64,000 nt of DNA from Acholoe squamosa (lineage: Eukaryota > Annelida > Polychaeta > Phyllodocida > Polynoidae): positions 7,559,674 through 7,623,673 of the forward strand of contig OX439045.1 of the NCBI GenBank assembly GCA_949317995.1, given 5' to 3'. The position numbers were made by a program, and so were the translations under genes. Position 1 is the first letter of the stretch, and every line of letters begins with the position of its first letter. The notes beneath the pieces are model-generated. The model did not search any database and had not been told where the DNA came from. It worked only from the letters and a program-made list of their open reading frames with translations. Positions 34,821 to 46,800 of this stretch are shown here, piece after piece.

Positions 34821-36651
34821 TTATGCCTCGTATTCTGCGGCATAATGACCCATTTCCTGACATCTGAAGCATTTGACAACATTTCTGTCTGGCCTAGGCC
34901 TTTGTAAATTTTCAGAAATCTTCTGTACCAAGGTAATAACCAGGTCCTCTGATAAAGACGGACCGGTATTGGGAGTCTTGGTATCCGGCTTTGTCTTAGA
35001 AGTTTTTGTGATAATCACTTGCTCCTTGACTCAGAACCCATATAAATATGAGGCAATTTCAATTAGCTCATATTTTTCATGGGCGGGGATACCTCAAATT
35101 TGGAAATCTCTCCACTGTTCTACGGCTCCTTTACCGTGACCTTTTAACCAGCATACTAGATAGGGTAGAGCTTCTTCTTTTCCCCATCTGTTGCAGTTAA
35201 ACACATCTGTGCAGCCTTGATACTCCTCCTTCCAGGGATTCCTTGCATTAAATGCAGTGGGTATCTTAGCTACGCAAGGAGCCGGATTCTGGGATCCAGT
35301 AAAGATAAGTCCCCTACTCCATTCCATTATTTCCGTATCATCAAGACCCTGATTGTAACAATCAACACCTAGGTTAGCAATAGCTGTATTTGAATCATGC
35401 AAAGCTTGCAACCCTGGAGAAAGAGATACTCGTCGACTGAGTCTCTTTTTCCATGGAGAATTTACAAGTGTGTTACCTCCAGGACTACCTGGGGGCAGTC
35501 CAGTGTTTCCTCCTGGTACTGAGGACTGATTAACATTATGAGAACCAGTACCTCCTGACAATCCGTGTCCTGTAGGGGATCCGGATGGCCCCCCGGATGC
35601 ATAGGAACATCCAGTTGTGCTCCCAGTTGAACCTCTGGTACTACCGGTTCATTAGTACATCCCATTTTGAGACTAACTCCATCCATATTGGGATAAATGG
35701 TCATTAAGTCCTCCCAAAGGTGCCTGTTGTAGCCATCCGCCATTACAGCACGTGCTTCCTACCAAATGAGTCTGTTGAGATCCATTTGAAGAAGCATCTC
35801 CAAAACCTCAGGATGTACTGGGTTGACTTGTGTTTCCTGCCCCCAAACCCATGTGGTTTGTGGTGTTGTCTATAAATTTAACCTGATGACTTTTTACTTC
35901 CGAGCTGCAAGGCATAGTCTCTTTAGTTTCTAAAGATTTCTTTACCTCATCTCTCTCCCCATTAGAGTCATCATGGTCCCCAGCTATATTTAGGACAATA
36001 CCTGAAACAGTAAATTTAGGTTCCAGAGTGCCTATAACACGGCCTGTATCCTCAAGATACTTTGACATCTGTATTGCCTTTGTTTCCAGTTCAGAATAGT
36101 CATTTAAGATTTTGGACTGTCTGTTAGTCCAATCGGTAGATTCACGTATCTATTTAGTCCTGAGATTCTCATTTTCTCGGCTTTGTTTGCGATACTTGGC
36201 TCTAGCATCCTCAAAGGCTAATTCATTTTTTTGTAGCTCTTCCTTGTATTTTCTATAAGCAGATTGAGTTGAATCTAATTCTTCTATGGTTTTATCCAAC
36301 TCCATACGAGAGGATTTATTTTCTAAATCCGCCTTGTATAATGCATCACAGTATTGTTTGTGCTGGAGTTGAAAATTCATTTTTCCTTTTTTAATCTTAG
36401 CCATTAATTCCTTCCGCTGACGGCTAAGTTCTTGGTCCTCTTGTAGTCGTTCTGCCATTAATCTTTTGTTTTCTAACACAATATGATTTTGAGTACCATT
36501 TAATACAATTAGATCTTGTTGGATCTTTTCATATTCAGCTTGCATATCTTCAAGCTCTTCCTCCAGCTGGTGATCTTATTTCACCATCTTCCATCAGGGA
36601 GTTTAGGTCCGTGATTAGACCATTTCCCTTTACTGGGCTCAGCTCAGTCAT
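34821..36651 (-). pseudogene. gag: Gypsy-B gag
   Basis: The likely start is the ATG at 36651, 28 bp after the primer-binding site. A frameshift near 36560 leads into a strongly charged, heptad-rich coiled coil (36150-36545, 'KKGKMNFQLQHKQYCDALYK'). A polar, proline/glycine-rich linker follows, then a capsid-like part ending 'YLVCWLKGHGKGAVEQWRDF' (about 35100-35180). The end is a zinc knuckle, 'CFRCQEMGHYAAEY' (34830-34870), in which the last cysteine has become tyrosine. Frames change at least four times. A long N-terminal coiled coil is unusual for gypsy gag. Confidence 0.7.
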
Positions 36652-36678
36652 TGCTGACTGCGCATACCCTTGAAACTA

Positions 36679-36692
36679 CTGTCATGACACCA
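36679..36692 (-). promoter_or_regulatory. Gypsy-B primer-binding site
   Basis: TGGTGTCATGACAG, one base inside the LTR edge on the minus strand. TGG at the start matches the complement of a tRNA CCA end. I cannot name the tRNA. Confidence 0.65.
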
Positions 36693-36693
36693 G

Positions 36694-37052
36694 TGTAGTG
36701 GTTCTTCTTTTTGGTTAGATGTCAAATCTTAATAAAAGGGAAGAAGTTTCCGGTTAGGCAACCGAGTGTTTTATTCTAACCTTAGTTACATATGATCACA
36801 GCCTATACAGACTACATGCCAGATGGCATTCGGTTACCCGTACATAACAGTAGAAGGGTGCTGAGCAGTGGTAGGACTACTACTGAAGAACTACTGAGGA
36901 ACTGCCCTTATATAGGGGAAAAGCCCGCGAAAATCAGACCCGTCACGTGACGTGTGACGGAAGAGTGGAAGGCCCCCTGGTGTAACGGATACGAACCCGG
37001 AGGCAGGTGCTGCCACATGCCATCAGGACTCCCCCATCACCATACCCCTACA
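36694..37052 (-). repeat. Gypsy-B 5' LTR
   Basis: 359 bp, TGTAGGGG...CCACTACA, with TG/CA ends and short inverted termini. A TATA box (tatataagg, about 36912) is followed downstream by 'aataaaac' (about 36768), a plausible promoter and poly-A signal. It also contains 'cacgtgacgtgtgacg' upstream of the TATA box. No partner LTR in the window. Confidence 0.8.
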
Positions 37053-38474
37053 AATTCTTACATTTCAGTATTAATCAAAGAATTTTTAAGTTAAAAATGT
37101 TTTACTTACGTTCCTAAGTTTGCTAAGTTTTTACATGTACAAAAAAGAAACGCTCTAAAACATTCTTTAAAAACGTTTTATTTTAGGTTAAAAACGCAAT
37201 TCTAACATGTTTCTCACAAAAATCTTTTACCCAAACATAATAAAAATGTTTTCAAATGTTGAAAATACGTTTTTGCCAATTTGGATGACTTATAGACCAA
37301 ATCAGAGGTCTAATTCATCAGCTCATACTGTTCTTCAAGTACTAGCCAGTTGGGTCTTGGGACCCCTCGTCTTTCTCTACTTCATAAATAATATCAGCAC
37401 TCTGATTACCCACTCAAAATTATATTATTGAAATTCAACAAGTCCAAAAAAAAAATTGGGTAGAAACACCCTCACATGAAGAATCAAGAATGCTTGGATT
37501 CCAGTAGAGGAAAATTAATTATCAGAAAATTCCTACTGTACTTCAAATGGCACTCAACTATTGTCATTACTTAATAAAGGTCAATAATAGGGTAAAAGCT
37601 AAAGATAATCTTATAGCAGAGTGCATGGAATAAACACCTTTTCAGTTGTAAGCAACATGCATGTTGTATCTTAACGAAATAATGAGATGTCATTCAGGAA
37701 TACAAAATCATCCCTTTTTTGGGGGGATACACGTTTACCTTTTGGCAAGACCCTCTAGTACCTGCAAATCCCTGCTTCTCCTGAACACCTCCATTTTAAT
37801 CCCACGTTCAGGAGAGGTCTTAGTCTATCAGATGTTTCCTGTAGAGCATAATAGGTGGCAGCACTCACCCTCATTCACCATCGTGAACCCTTTCGGGGAG
37901 AAACGGTATGATCGGAAGTGTGTCCCTGGTTCCGGTGGTGAATATGCGAAAGTCTTTACAAGCGAAAATGGCGCCCCGTTAGCGCTTCTCCCCAAAAGAC
38001 GTAACCATTGACCATCTCATTCTCACGTCTAAAACCCGTCTATTATGAATTAAATCATCCAAAATGATAAGAAATCTATAAAAAAAATGTATTCTTGATC
38101 TGAGATGAAAAAAAAAAGATTTGACCAACCACTTTTTTCTATTGGTCTTCATGCATACCTTTCCCATTTTAACCAACTTTTGTAAACCTATTTTGACAGT
38201 GCTCACTATATTTTTAAAGCCACCCAATAGTGCCTAACCATAAGCCTAGTGCATCATAATTTATATTCTATGAATCAGTGCAGTTTAGTGATTTAATTAT
38301 TCTATGACTAATAGCAAAGCTGGCAATAATTCCACAGACTGATACGGACCAACCAGGGGCCACAATTTCTGAAGTATATAGATCCAGTATTAAAATCGAA
38401 TGAATTCCATTTTTTTTTAAGTAAGAAAAAAAATATAGATGGCAATACTGATTTTTACAATGATCTTTTTTTTC
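37053..38474. other. no gene seen; left flank of the duplicated locus
   Basis: No supported ORF. From about 38115 to 38470 the sequence is paralogous to 52970-53300 ('gtgctcactatatttttaaa' and neighbours). Confidence 0.5.
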
Positions 38475-38691
38475 TATGGAACTATATACACCCGTGTATA
38501 TATATATAATTAATATGTGCAGTGGTTGGATCTACTTTTCCTCCAGGGCGCGCATTGGTATGTGTGACGTCACCGTAAACATCCAGCGCCTATATAAGCT
38601 GCGGGATCCAAATTAACCGTCAGTTGGCGAGTTTCCTCAGAGCGGCACACACCACGCTGGGTGGTGCCGGAAAATTTCAACTTTTAATCTT
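38475..38691 (+). repeat. Ngaro A1 repeat (promoter-bearing)
   Basis: About 217 bp almost identical to 42692-42910. It begins 'tatggaactatatacacccg' with a terminal palindrome (atatacacccgtgtatat). It carries a CRE-like 'gtgacgtcac' at about 38571 and a TATA box 'tatataag' at about 38591, about 30 bp upstream of the 'gtcagttggcgag' stretch where transcription probably begins. Confidence 0.9.
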
Positions 38692-38727
38692 GGTTTTTTC
38701 GAATTTTACGGTATAATACCCTGCAAT

Positions 38728-39712
38728 ATGGGTAGGAAATCAGCTGTTAGAGCATCTACCAAGCCTGGTACTAAGAAAATACCAAAGAATACGAGGAATA
38801 AGGCCAACTCTAGGACTTCGAGCAGCTTTGATCCAAGTATGGTTGACCCGGTGTCACCTGTTCCAAAAGCTTCAGGAAAGAATTTGGATCTAGCTGCTGA
38901 CCAGACGTTCGTCAATCTGGAGGAGAGGACTACGGTAATTGAAGACCAGCTTGCAGATATCAAAGATCTTCTGGAGACTATGGCGGCTAGACAAAGCAAT
39001 CCGGTAGAAGGGGCGTGTCGAGCGGACTCACGTGGTGATGTTTTGACGCTGGATTCGAAAAGCGCTGTAGCCAAGCAACGGGGGAGACGTAGGCAGCGCT
39101 CGCCTAGTGACCGGGGAAGCCATGACAACAGGAATCCAAGATGGCGACGGGACCGTTCTACGTCGTCGGATTGGGATAAAAATTTGTCTTGTTCAAGGAG
39201 TTCTTCTACTGATACTACACATTCTACACGGAGAAGACACCGGGGTGAATTTTCTAGAGAAAGACTCTAAAATTGATTGTATCGAACGGTTAATGCTGGT
39301 AAATGTACGTCTTGCGAAAGACAGGTATGAGGCAGGCGAGGATATTTTCCATTTGCTTAGCCACCTTGAAATGTTAATCGAAAAATCCAGTACAAAGATC
39401 TATACGGTGTCAGCCTTATCTAAATATGACAAATCGGTAAAGAATAGGGCGAACAAGAATGGACTGAAGGCATTCGAGAGGGTAGACAATTCTGATATCC
39501 TTAGATATTTGTCTTACGACGGGACCGTCCAAGCCCAGAAGGGGCAGGTGGTAAAATCCAAATCCTTCAAATCTAGGTCAGCTCGTACTTGTTTTGCTTT
39601 CAATAGAGCTGAAGGCTGTAGGGAAGATCCCTGTAAATACCGTCACGTTTGTGATGTATGTAATTCTCCTAACCATGGCAAGGAGAAATGCCAGAAAAAC
39701 AAAAAGGATTAA
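38728..39712 (+). pseudogene. Ngaro ORF1 (gag-like, zinc finger)
   Basis: Two overlapping frames (38728-39270 and 39107-39712) make one protein, broken by a frameshift near 39250. The first half is basic and serine/arginine-rich ('GRRRQRSPSDRGSHDNRNPR') with a short coiled coil ('LEERTTVIEDQLADIKDLLE'). The second half is helical and ends in cysteine/histidine clusters, 'CFAFNRAEGCREDPCKYRH' (CCCH type) and 'CDVCNSPNHGKEKC' (CCHC-like). Together these suggest nucleic-acid binding and a structural role. Confidence 0.8.
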
Positions 39713-39754
39713 TGTGTAGCCCTTAGGCAGGGTCCTATTTTAAAATCTGAAAAT

Positions 39755-41686
39755 TTGATGCCTGATTTTAATTTAGTATGTACGGTAGACCCTCCTAAGC
39801 CTCCCGTTTCTATCATTCCGGGGGATAATGGTAAAAATGATAGTGTAAATATTTATAATTCTTGTGATTTGTCAAAGAATTTATTTATTTCTCATAGCTG
39901 CCCAGTACAGGGCGAGGTTGAACCACTTTTTACGGTGGAATGTTTGAATAGACCCAGCATCAGGGTCTTTGACAGTTGTGTAAATGGGGTATGTATGTGT
40001 GAGCATTTCATTTATGGTAGGAAGGCTCAGATACTCCCGTGTCGGCTAGCTAGTTTTCTCAGGCAGTCAGACCTTATTAATATCAATCAGATTGAGTCTG
40101 ATTTTCTATGGTGTGGTTTTACCGAAGGGTTCAAAATTGTTTACCCGGGGTGTGATACAACGTATGATTGTAAAAATTATAAGTCTATTTTAGAAGATAG
40201 ATTTTATAACGAGATGTGTGGTATTATTATGGAGGAGTTGAACCAAGGCCTGGTTACAAAAACTGAATCAAAACCCAGATGTATTCATTCTCTAGGGGGT
40301 GTGGTAAAATCTAATGGTAAGCTTCGTCCCATCACTGATTGCAGTATGCCAGCAGGTATCTCTATTAATAATTTTATGAGTACAACGTCCAAAAGTTTCT
40401 CGTATAACTCTATTAACACTGTTACCTGCCAGCTTGATAGAAATGACTTTATGTGTGTAGTGGATTTAAAGTCTGCATATAGAAGTATTAATGTTTATGG
40501 CCCACATGTAGGCTATCAAGGCTTCAGGTGGAATTTTGGTAATGGAGATGAATTTTTCGAGAGTAACCGTTTGACATTCGGTCTGAAGTGTGCTCCTTAT
40601 ATATTTAGTAGAATATCTGATTTTTTGACTGCTTTAGCTAAACTCTATGGTGTAGATAGGATAGTAAACTACCTAGACGATTTTATTATCATAGCTCGGT
40701 CTAGAGATGAATGTTTACGTAAAAGGAATATCCTCATTGAGTGTATGGAGTATTTAGGGTTCGTTGTGTCGAAAGAGAAGGTGACTGAGCCCAGCCAGGT
40801 GTGTGTTTTTCTGGGTATAACCATTGACTCCAGGTGTATGGAGCTGTCCCTACCACAGAGTAAGCTAGATAAAATGAGCCTAGCAATAGACGAGTGCTTG
40901 GGTAAAAAATTTGTATCTAAGAAGACGTTACAGAGAATTGGTGGTTTAATGTCTTTCTGTGCCCAAGTAGTACGTGGTGGTAGAACTTTCAGCAGGAGAT
41001 TGTTTGATCTTTGTGCAAAGGCCAGAAATAGGGGTGTTATTAGACTTAATGAGGAAACCCAAAATGACCTACTGTGGTGGAGGGATTTCTGTAGAATTTT
41101 CAATTGTAAAAATATCATTCTAAATGATAATGAATGTACCCCTATGTATTCCGATTCCTCTGTACAGGGCTTTGGGGCCTGGTTTGATAAAGACTATTTT
41201 TATGGTACGTGGAATGATTCTAATCCTATGGTGGACTGTACAGGTCACTTTGTTCAGGCTCCTAAGCTTGATAATCTCAAACTTCACCATAGAAATATAA
41301 ATGTTTACGAGCTTTAACCAGTGGTGGTAGGCCTTAAACGCTGGATCGGAAAGTTTTCTAATACCGGAGTTCATTGCATTACGGCCATGCAAGTATTGGC
41401 CATGTTGAATACCGGTAGGTCCAGGAATAAGTTGTGTATGTCCTGGTTGAGAGAAATCTTTTGGCTATGTTTTATACATAATATTGAAATATATGCAACG
41501 TATATAAAGTCAGAGGAGAATGTTTTAGCTGACCAATTGTCTAGGCTAAATTATAGAGGTGTCCCACAGAAATATAAAAAGGTTTTAACTGAATATAACA
41601 TGTGCTGTTATGATTCCAGGCCTGAGGGAGCTAGAGCGGAGAAGGAGAAGTTTTTTGTACAGGGGCGTGGCAGAGTCCACACGTAA
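39755..41686 (+). pseudogene. Ngaro reverse transcriptase and RNase H
   Basis: RT motifs: 'GGVVKSNGKLRPITDCSM', 'FMCVVDLKSAYRSI' (motif A), 'LTFGLKCAPYIFSRI' (motif B), 'IVNYLDDFIIIAR' (catalytic), 'VFLGITID'. RNase H: 'YSDSSVQGFGAWFD', 'AMQVLAMLNTGRSRNK' and 'ENVLADQLSRLNY'. A single in-frame TAA at 41315-41317 splits an otherwise continuous frame. The end overlaps the recombinase ORF by 77 bp in another frame, as in related elements. The long N-terminal extension before RT is cysteine-containing and not recognised. Confidence 0.9.
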
Positions 41687-42518
41687 AGTTCGCAGACAGC
41701 AGTTTGGCAGGTACAAAAAATTTTGTAAGGAGTTTAGTCTCGATCCCCTACCTTGTTCTCCTTCTCAGGTCTCGTTGTATAGTGTATATTTATCTGATAA
41801 AATGAAACCTATTTCTGTTAGAAATTATTTGTCTGCAGTGTGGTACTATCAGAAGTTGGAAGGTTATTCTGATTATAGTAGTAACTTTATGGTAAAGAAG
41901 ACTTTGGATGGTATTGAACGGAATTATAAATGTTCTTCTATTAAAACATATCCCTTAACCCCCAGTGATATGTTAAATATCAAGTCTAATCTGGATTTGT
42001 CTATGTATGATGATATAGTTTTCTGGTCTGCTATCTTATTGTGTTACCGGGGTGTGTTCAGGGTGGGCCATGTAGTCGATTCCCCTCATAACTTTGAATC
42101 AAAAAATATTTCTATATCTAGGGACTGCATTCGCATTGATGTTAAATCTTCTAAAACTGACCAGTATGGTAGGAAGCCTTATGTGGTGTATTTGAAGAGG
42201 AATGATGATTCTGGTCTTTGTCCAGCTAGGTACTTGAAAATTTGTAAGGAGTCTAAGGGTAAATTATTGTTCAACATATGTAACAAACCGTTGACTTATA
42301 ATTATATTAATACCAGGTTGAAGGCTGTATCTATGAAATGTGATATTCCCCACAGAGTTTCAACTCATTCACTCCGACATGGTGGAGCAACACTTCTAAA
42401 GGACTCTGGTTTAAGGGTCGATAATATTAAAAAGAGAGCAAATTGGAAATCTAATGTGGTATATAATTATTTACATGATTCTAAGCAAGACCTTTTAGCT
42501 CTGGATGTGATGTTATAG
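41610..42518 (+). CDS. Ngaro tyrosine recombinase
   Basis: 302 codons, intact. The N-terminal SAM-like domain has 'TRKVRRQQFGRYKKFCKEF'. The catalytic domain has the first arginine in 'LLCYRGVFRVGHV', the box 'HSLRHGGATLLKDSG' (H-x-x-R) and the terminal nucleophile in 'NVVYNYLHDS'. It would integrate a circular DNA copy by recombination, which explains the lack of a target duplication. This is the least damaged gene of the element. Confidence 0.93.
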   Translation: MIPGLRELERRRRSFLYRGVAESTRKVRRQQFGRYKKFCKEFSLDPLPCSPSQVSLYSVYLSDKMKPISVRNYLSAVWYYQKLEGYSDYSSNFMVKKTLDGIERNYKCSSIKTYPLTPSDMLNIKSNLDLSMYDDIVFWSAILLCYRGVFRVGHVVDSPHNFESKNISISRDCIRIDVKSSKTDQYGRKPYVVYLKRNDDSGLCPARYLKICKESKGKLLFNICNKPLTYNYINTRLKAVSMKCDIPHRVSTHSLRHGGATLLKDSGLRVDNIKKRANWKSNVVYNYLHDSKQDLLALDVML

Positions 42519-42554
42519 TGTGGAATGGTGTATCCATTGTGTTTGGCGGTTTTT

Positions 42555-42691
42555 GGCATGTATAGAATTGGTATTGACCAGATCAATTCTCACCAAACCC
42601 AATGTCTCCTTCTTTATTCCACTTGTGATATTATTATAATATTATTATATATGTATTATTATCATTATATCCCCAACGAACATAATTAACT
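42555..42691 (+). repeat. Ngaro B1 repeat
   Basis: 137 bp starting 'ggcatgtatagaattggtat', identical to 43026-43164 except for one or two bases. It directly abuts A2, as required by the split-repeat replication model. Confidence 0.9.
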
Positions 42692-42910
42692 TATGGAACT
42701 ATATACACCCGTGTATATATATATATAATTAATATGTGCAGTGGTTGGATCTACTTTTCCTCCAGGGCGCGCATTGGTATGTGTGACGTCACCATAAACA
42801 TCCAGCGCCTATATAAGCTGCGGGATCCAAATTAACCGTCAGTTGGCGAGTTTCCTCAGAGCGGCACACACCATGCTGGGTGGTGCCGGAAAATTTCAAC
42901 TTTTAATCTT
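42692..42910 (+). repeat. Ngaro A2 repeat
   Basis: Second copy of A1, with one extra TA in the terminal AT run and one or two substitutions (gtcaccgt to gtcaccat; accacgc to accatgc). Confidence 0.9.
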
Positions 42911-43025
42911 TCTTGTATATATTGTATTTACATTGTTATATTGTATCTATTACTGTATATATTGTATTTATATTGTTATATTGTATTTATGTATTGTATT
43001 ATCAAATTATTGTCTTATTAATAAA

Positions 43026-43164
43026 GGCATGTATAGAATTGGTATTGACCAGATCAATTCTCACCAAACCCAATGTCTCCTTCTTTATTCCACTTGTGAT
43101 ATTATTATAATATTATTATATATGTATTATTATCATTATATCCCCAACAAACATAATTAACTTA
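43026..43164 (+). repeat. Ngaro B2 repeat (right end)
   Basis: Second copy of B1 and the right terminus, ending 'cataattaacttat'. After it, the sequence of the paralogous empty site resumes ('acatatattctttattatcc' against 'acatatatcctttctttatt' near 53320). Confidence 0.9.
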
Positions 43165-43378
43165 TACATATATTCTTTATTATCCTGGCATTTTATTTAA
43201 GTTTCAATACATCAATTCAGGAACCCCTCTAGAGGGCTGTTAAAAAGGGTTTTGACAGAAACCAAATCATCTTATCATGTAAATCAAGCAGTTAGCTTTC
43301 AAATTAAAAATACAAAGAGCTTATACCATATTAGAGTATTGATATTAGAGCATTCCATTTAATATATAAATATCAATA

Positions 43379-43380
<2 letters not shown>

Positions 43381-43422
<42 letters not shown>
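43381..43422. repeat. (TA)n microsatellite
   Basis: About 20 TA units, 24 bp downstream of the stop of the host gene; not present at the paralogous place in the second copy. Confidence 0.95.
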
Positions 43423-43423
<1 letters not shown>

Positions 43424-43445
43424 TAATGTCTGATCAGAGAAAATA

Positions 43446-43837
43446 TCAGTTGATTTCACATACACTGGCATTGAGCATAGAAGATCCGGGCTGGAAAAGC
43501 TTGATGTAAACACGGCAAGTACTGGTGCATTTACAGGCATACGTCACTCCTTCCATGTGTCTACATTTTATCAGCGCACCTGACAACTGACAAGTTTGAC
43601 GAGGTGAGGTGAGGTCTGTAGTTGTGAAAACATGGAGGACATCATGACGCAGTTGCTCTGTCTCAGGGGTTAGAATGACATCCATTTCAATATCAGTGTC
43701 AAACATTCTGTCGTTGGTGAGTGTCATGATGTGGATATTGTGAGAGATACTAAGACACGTCATATCATCTCCGTCTTGTAGTACTGAGGTGTTAAGGTGT
43801 GACCCCCAAGGTTCCAGTATGGTCCATGCAATGTCAT
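43446..43837 (-). CDS. exon 5: F-type-lectin/discoidin-like C-terminus and stop
   Basis: 392 bp including the TGA stop; acceptor tttaatatag. Cysteines at 'DMTCLSI', 'TCQLSGALIKCRH', 'YACKCTSTCR' and 'ASVCEI' suggest disulphides. Its paralogue at 53547-53937 keeps the frame and most cysteines. Confidence 0.8.
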
Positions 43838-46800
43838 CTATATTAAAGACAAATGCGACCACATGCCTGGATTTGGTTTTGCTACTGATTATCTCAAAAA
43901 CCTTTAGATTATATCAGTTTGATGTACTGACAATAGATAAATGAAAGAAAAATCATATGTTACGGTGCTAACTTTTATTGTATGGCCATTTTAAGTATGA
44001 AGAGCCTAACCATAGAAATAAATGGGGAAAACGTATTTTTCTATAACTTTCTATATCTAATGTCCCTCTACTGATTTATTCTTGGGCATATAAAGGGCAT
44101 CTATACAAACATATTTAAATGAGAAAAATATGAGGTCACAGTTGAAATTAAAAAGTTCTGAATTTTTTAAGAATAAAGATATTCCCTTATCTATAGGATC
44201 CAATACATATTCAGACAGCTAATAGATTCATTTTATACTGAAAAGTGAACCACCATAATTGTATTGTAGTGAACCAGTGTAGTTTTTACACAAAAGCACA
44301 GTGGTAGCAAGAAGAGTATAGCATGCAATGATGCATTCTACTCTACGGTCCTTGGTAGTATTAGGAATATCTGTGAAAATAAAGGCGTCAAGATTCATCT
44401 ACTTTAATCTTTAAAAAGGACTCTATTAAGGCTGAGTCACAAAAACAGTCAATAAAAAATCTTGTTGAACATCACCTTTTGCCGAAAAAATCTCTGCTGG
44501 GCCAGCAAAAATTGCAGGATATGCCAGACCATAACTGTTGGACCTTGGGCTACACTTTGGTTTGTTATTCCACCTGTGACAGCTCAATCTGATACATTAG
44601 CCGTGCTTTTCAATTGTCTTCTTTCCCCACAAATGTGGTATAAATTGATATTAACCATGATTTATACTGCCATCAGAATATGACAAGGGGTTTCAATACA
44701 CAGAGGATGCATCAGTGATTCAACCTTAGGCCATGTAATTATAATAACTTATGGGATTTTTGATATTCTGGGCAGTCAATGGTTAAAGAATAAAACAAGT
44801 TACATTTTAGACCAAAGAATCCCAGTGGCCAGGGACAAAAAAAAGATTTAACTAGAATGCCCTAGATATGCACTTTTTTAGGCAATTATAGTCACCTTTT
44901 GGCAAGTAGTTATATTTTTTGGTGAAGATTTAGGAAAGTGAACTTGAGAATTGTTGGCTATTTGCCCATGACCAGAGACTCTTTTTTTGGAGTTTCAAAG
45001 AATATTGAAAACTTTCAGCATCCTGAGGTAAAAAAAGAAATAATCTTTGATTTTGCCAAAAGTCTCAGTGCAGATCTCTGTAATCAAAATTATTAGAATA
45101 AAATGGCCTTACCCACAATAAATTTCCAGATACCTTCACTGCCAATGCTTGTAGATATACCCACATACTTGATCAGCTGGTATGGGTTCGGGTCAGTCCA
45201 TGATAACACCTGATCAACATATGGCACGATGCCCCGGCCAACCCTGTGAATATCAGTCATAATTCACAATAACAGCATCTGATGAGAATTGACAATTTGA
45301 TTAGATGAGTTGGAAAGTTTTTTTTTTATTGGCCATAAATCATATCAAAACATTAATTCTTCAGTATGACCAAAGTAGAGTAAAGAGGACAGATGCAACT
45401 ATATATGTAGTTAACCAGTAAATAACACTATAGAAGAACACAAACTGACAAGATCTGCAAAAGGGGGTCTTAGTGCAGGGGGATTTAAGACCCCTTCTCC
45501 CAGTACATTATTATTCTGACATGAAACATACCCTTATACCCTCAGAGCTTATTATTTGAGACCAGCACTTATTTGAAAACCTGTCGCTTAAACAGGCCAT
45601 TACAGTACTCTAAGTAGGAAAGACCACATCAACTCAATTTCTACAGTCATGGGCAACCACCCCAAACAGCCAGTGTCTGTTTTTCTTACATAGTACCCAC
45701 CTTATGTTGCCATTAGCCCAGCTGATCCAAAACGGGCGGAAATCTTCAGTACTTAGTATATTTGACGATTGGTCAAATCTTGCTATGATTGGACAATTGT
45801 GACACTTTTTGATTCCATATTGTGAATACCATCCCCCTAGAGCAACAAAATGGTACATTATATAGAAACATGTTATCATGACAGTAAATATATATTATGA
45901 TAACTACTTTTCTTAAATATCCTCATTTACCCTAGGGGGTATTTTTCAGTGACGGGAGATGCCGGTTAAAGGAATACTACACCCACACGTAGAGCAACGT
46001 TAACCACTTCTGTTCACACTGCATGCAATAAAATCTCCCTCTTCAAGCAGTCAATAAGAAAACTCCCAGAACAAAGGCTGTTTTCCAGCAAAATCACTGG
46101 CGAGCCCACGGAAATGATCAGACTGCAGGACCAAATGTCTTGCTATTCTCTGGGACCTTGGGCTATATTTTGGTTTTTAGGCCTGCAAATCAAACCATTT
46201 TTAATGTTTTAAAGCCTGAAATGAAAGGCATTACTGCTTGTAAAGATTTAAAGAGTTGAGTTATTAAAATAATAAGTTAATTCTTGTTTTCTTTCCTGAA
46301 AATGATAATCTTGAGGTGTCCTGCCAAGATCAATCTGTGGGACCGAATAGCCTGCGTGGAGGGGGAGTTTTCATATAGACTTTTCAAGGATGTGGTACTC
46401 CTCACATATCATGGGGCTCTCTGGAGGATGTTGCGAAAAGATTGAGTTGTTGCTTTTCAGGGTAGGTACCTCACTTCCCACGTGTCTCCTCTATTTAACC
46501 ACTCAGAATCACTTCTGACACTGTAGTCCAGAAGTAGTCACTTTCCCACAAATCAAACTGTGTTGCAAAAAGTGGTCACACCTGAGTGCTTCCCAGACTG
46601 CCCACGCCTACATACTTATAGCACATAGTGTAGGAAGCAATTTCCAGTTGAGGGGTTGTTACTAACCACTTCTGGACCACTTCTGTTGGGAAGTGCCATT
46701 TGGCAATGCAATAGAGAATAGACAGAAGTGACTTCCAATGGTTCAGCAATAACCACCTGTCCATTAGAGGTCCTCCCCCAATGGGTCAAAACAGATGGAC

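Larger units (their letters stand above)
32603..37052 (-). mobile_element. Gypsy-B: 5' LTR-gag-pol part of a second Ty3/gypsy lineage
   Basis: On the minus strand, an LTR of about 359 bp (TGTAG...CTACA), a primer-binding site, a gag region with coiled coil and zinc knuckle, a protease, fragments of RT and RNase H, and the integrase zinc domain follow in order. The proteins differ clearly from Gypsy-A. It is truncated inside integrase at about 32602, where the env module of Gypsy-A type begins. No 3' LTR of this type occurs in the window. It is dead: the RT catalytic region is deleted and gag is frameshifted several times. Confidence 0.85.
38475..43164 (+). mobile_element. Ngaro-type tyrosine-recombinase retrotransposon (DIRS order)
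   Basis: Split direct repeats in the order A1 - ORFs - B1 - A2 - B2, a gag-like ORF, RT with RNase H, and a tyrosine recombinase instead of an integrase. No methyltransferase domain is seen after RT/RNase H, which fits Ngaro rather than DIRS1. It has no target duplication. The paralogous empty site near 53300 shows the same flanks without the element. In-frame stop and frameshifts indicate a defective but fairly young copy. Confidence 0.92.

Noticed and set aside
42843..43160. 105-codon ORF in the Ngaro right end
   Set aside because: It overlaps A2 and B2 repeats and the AT-rich spacer, with no conservation as protein expected.
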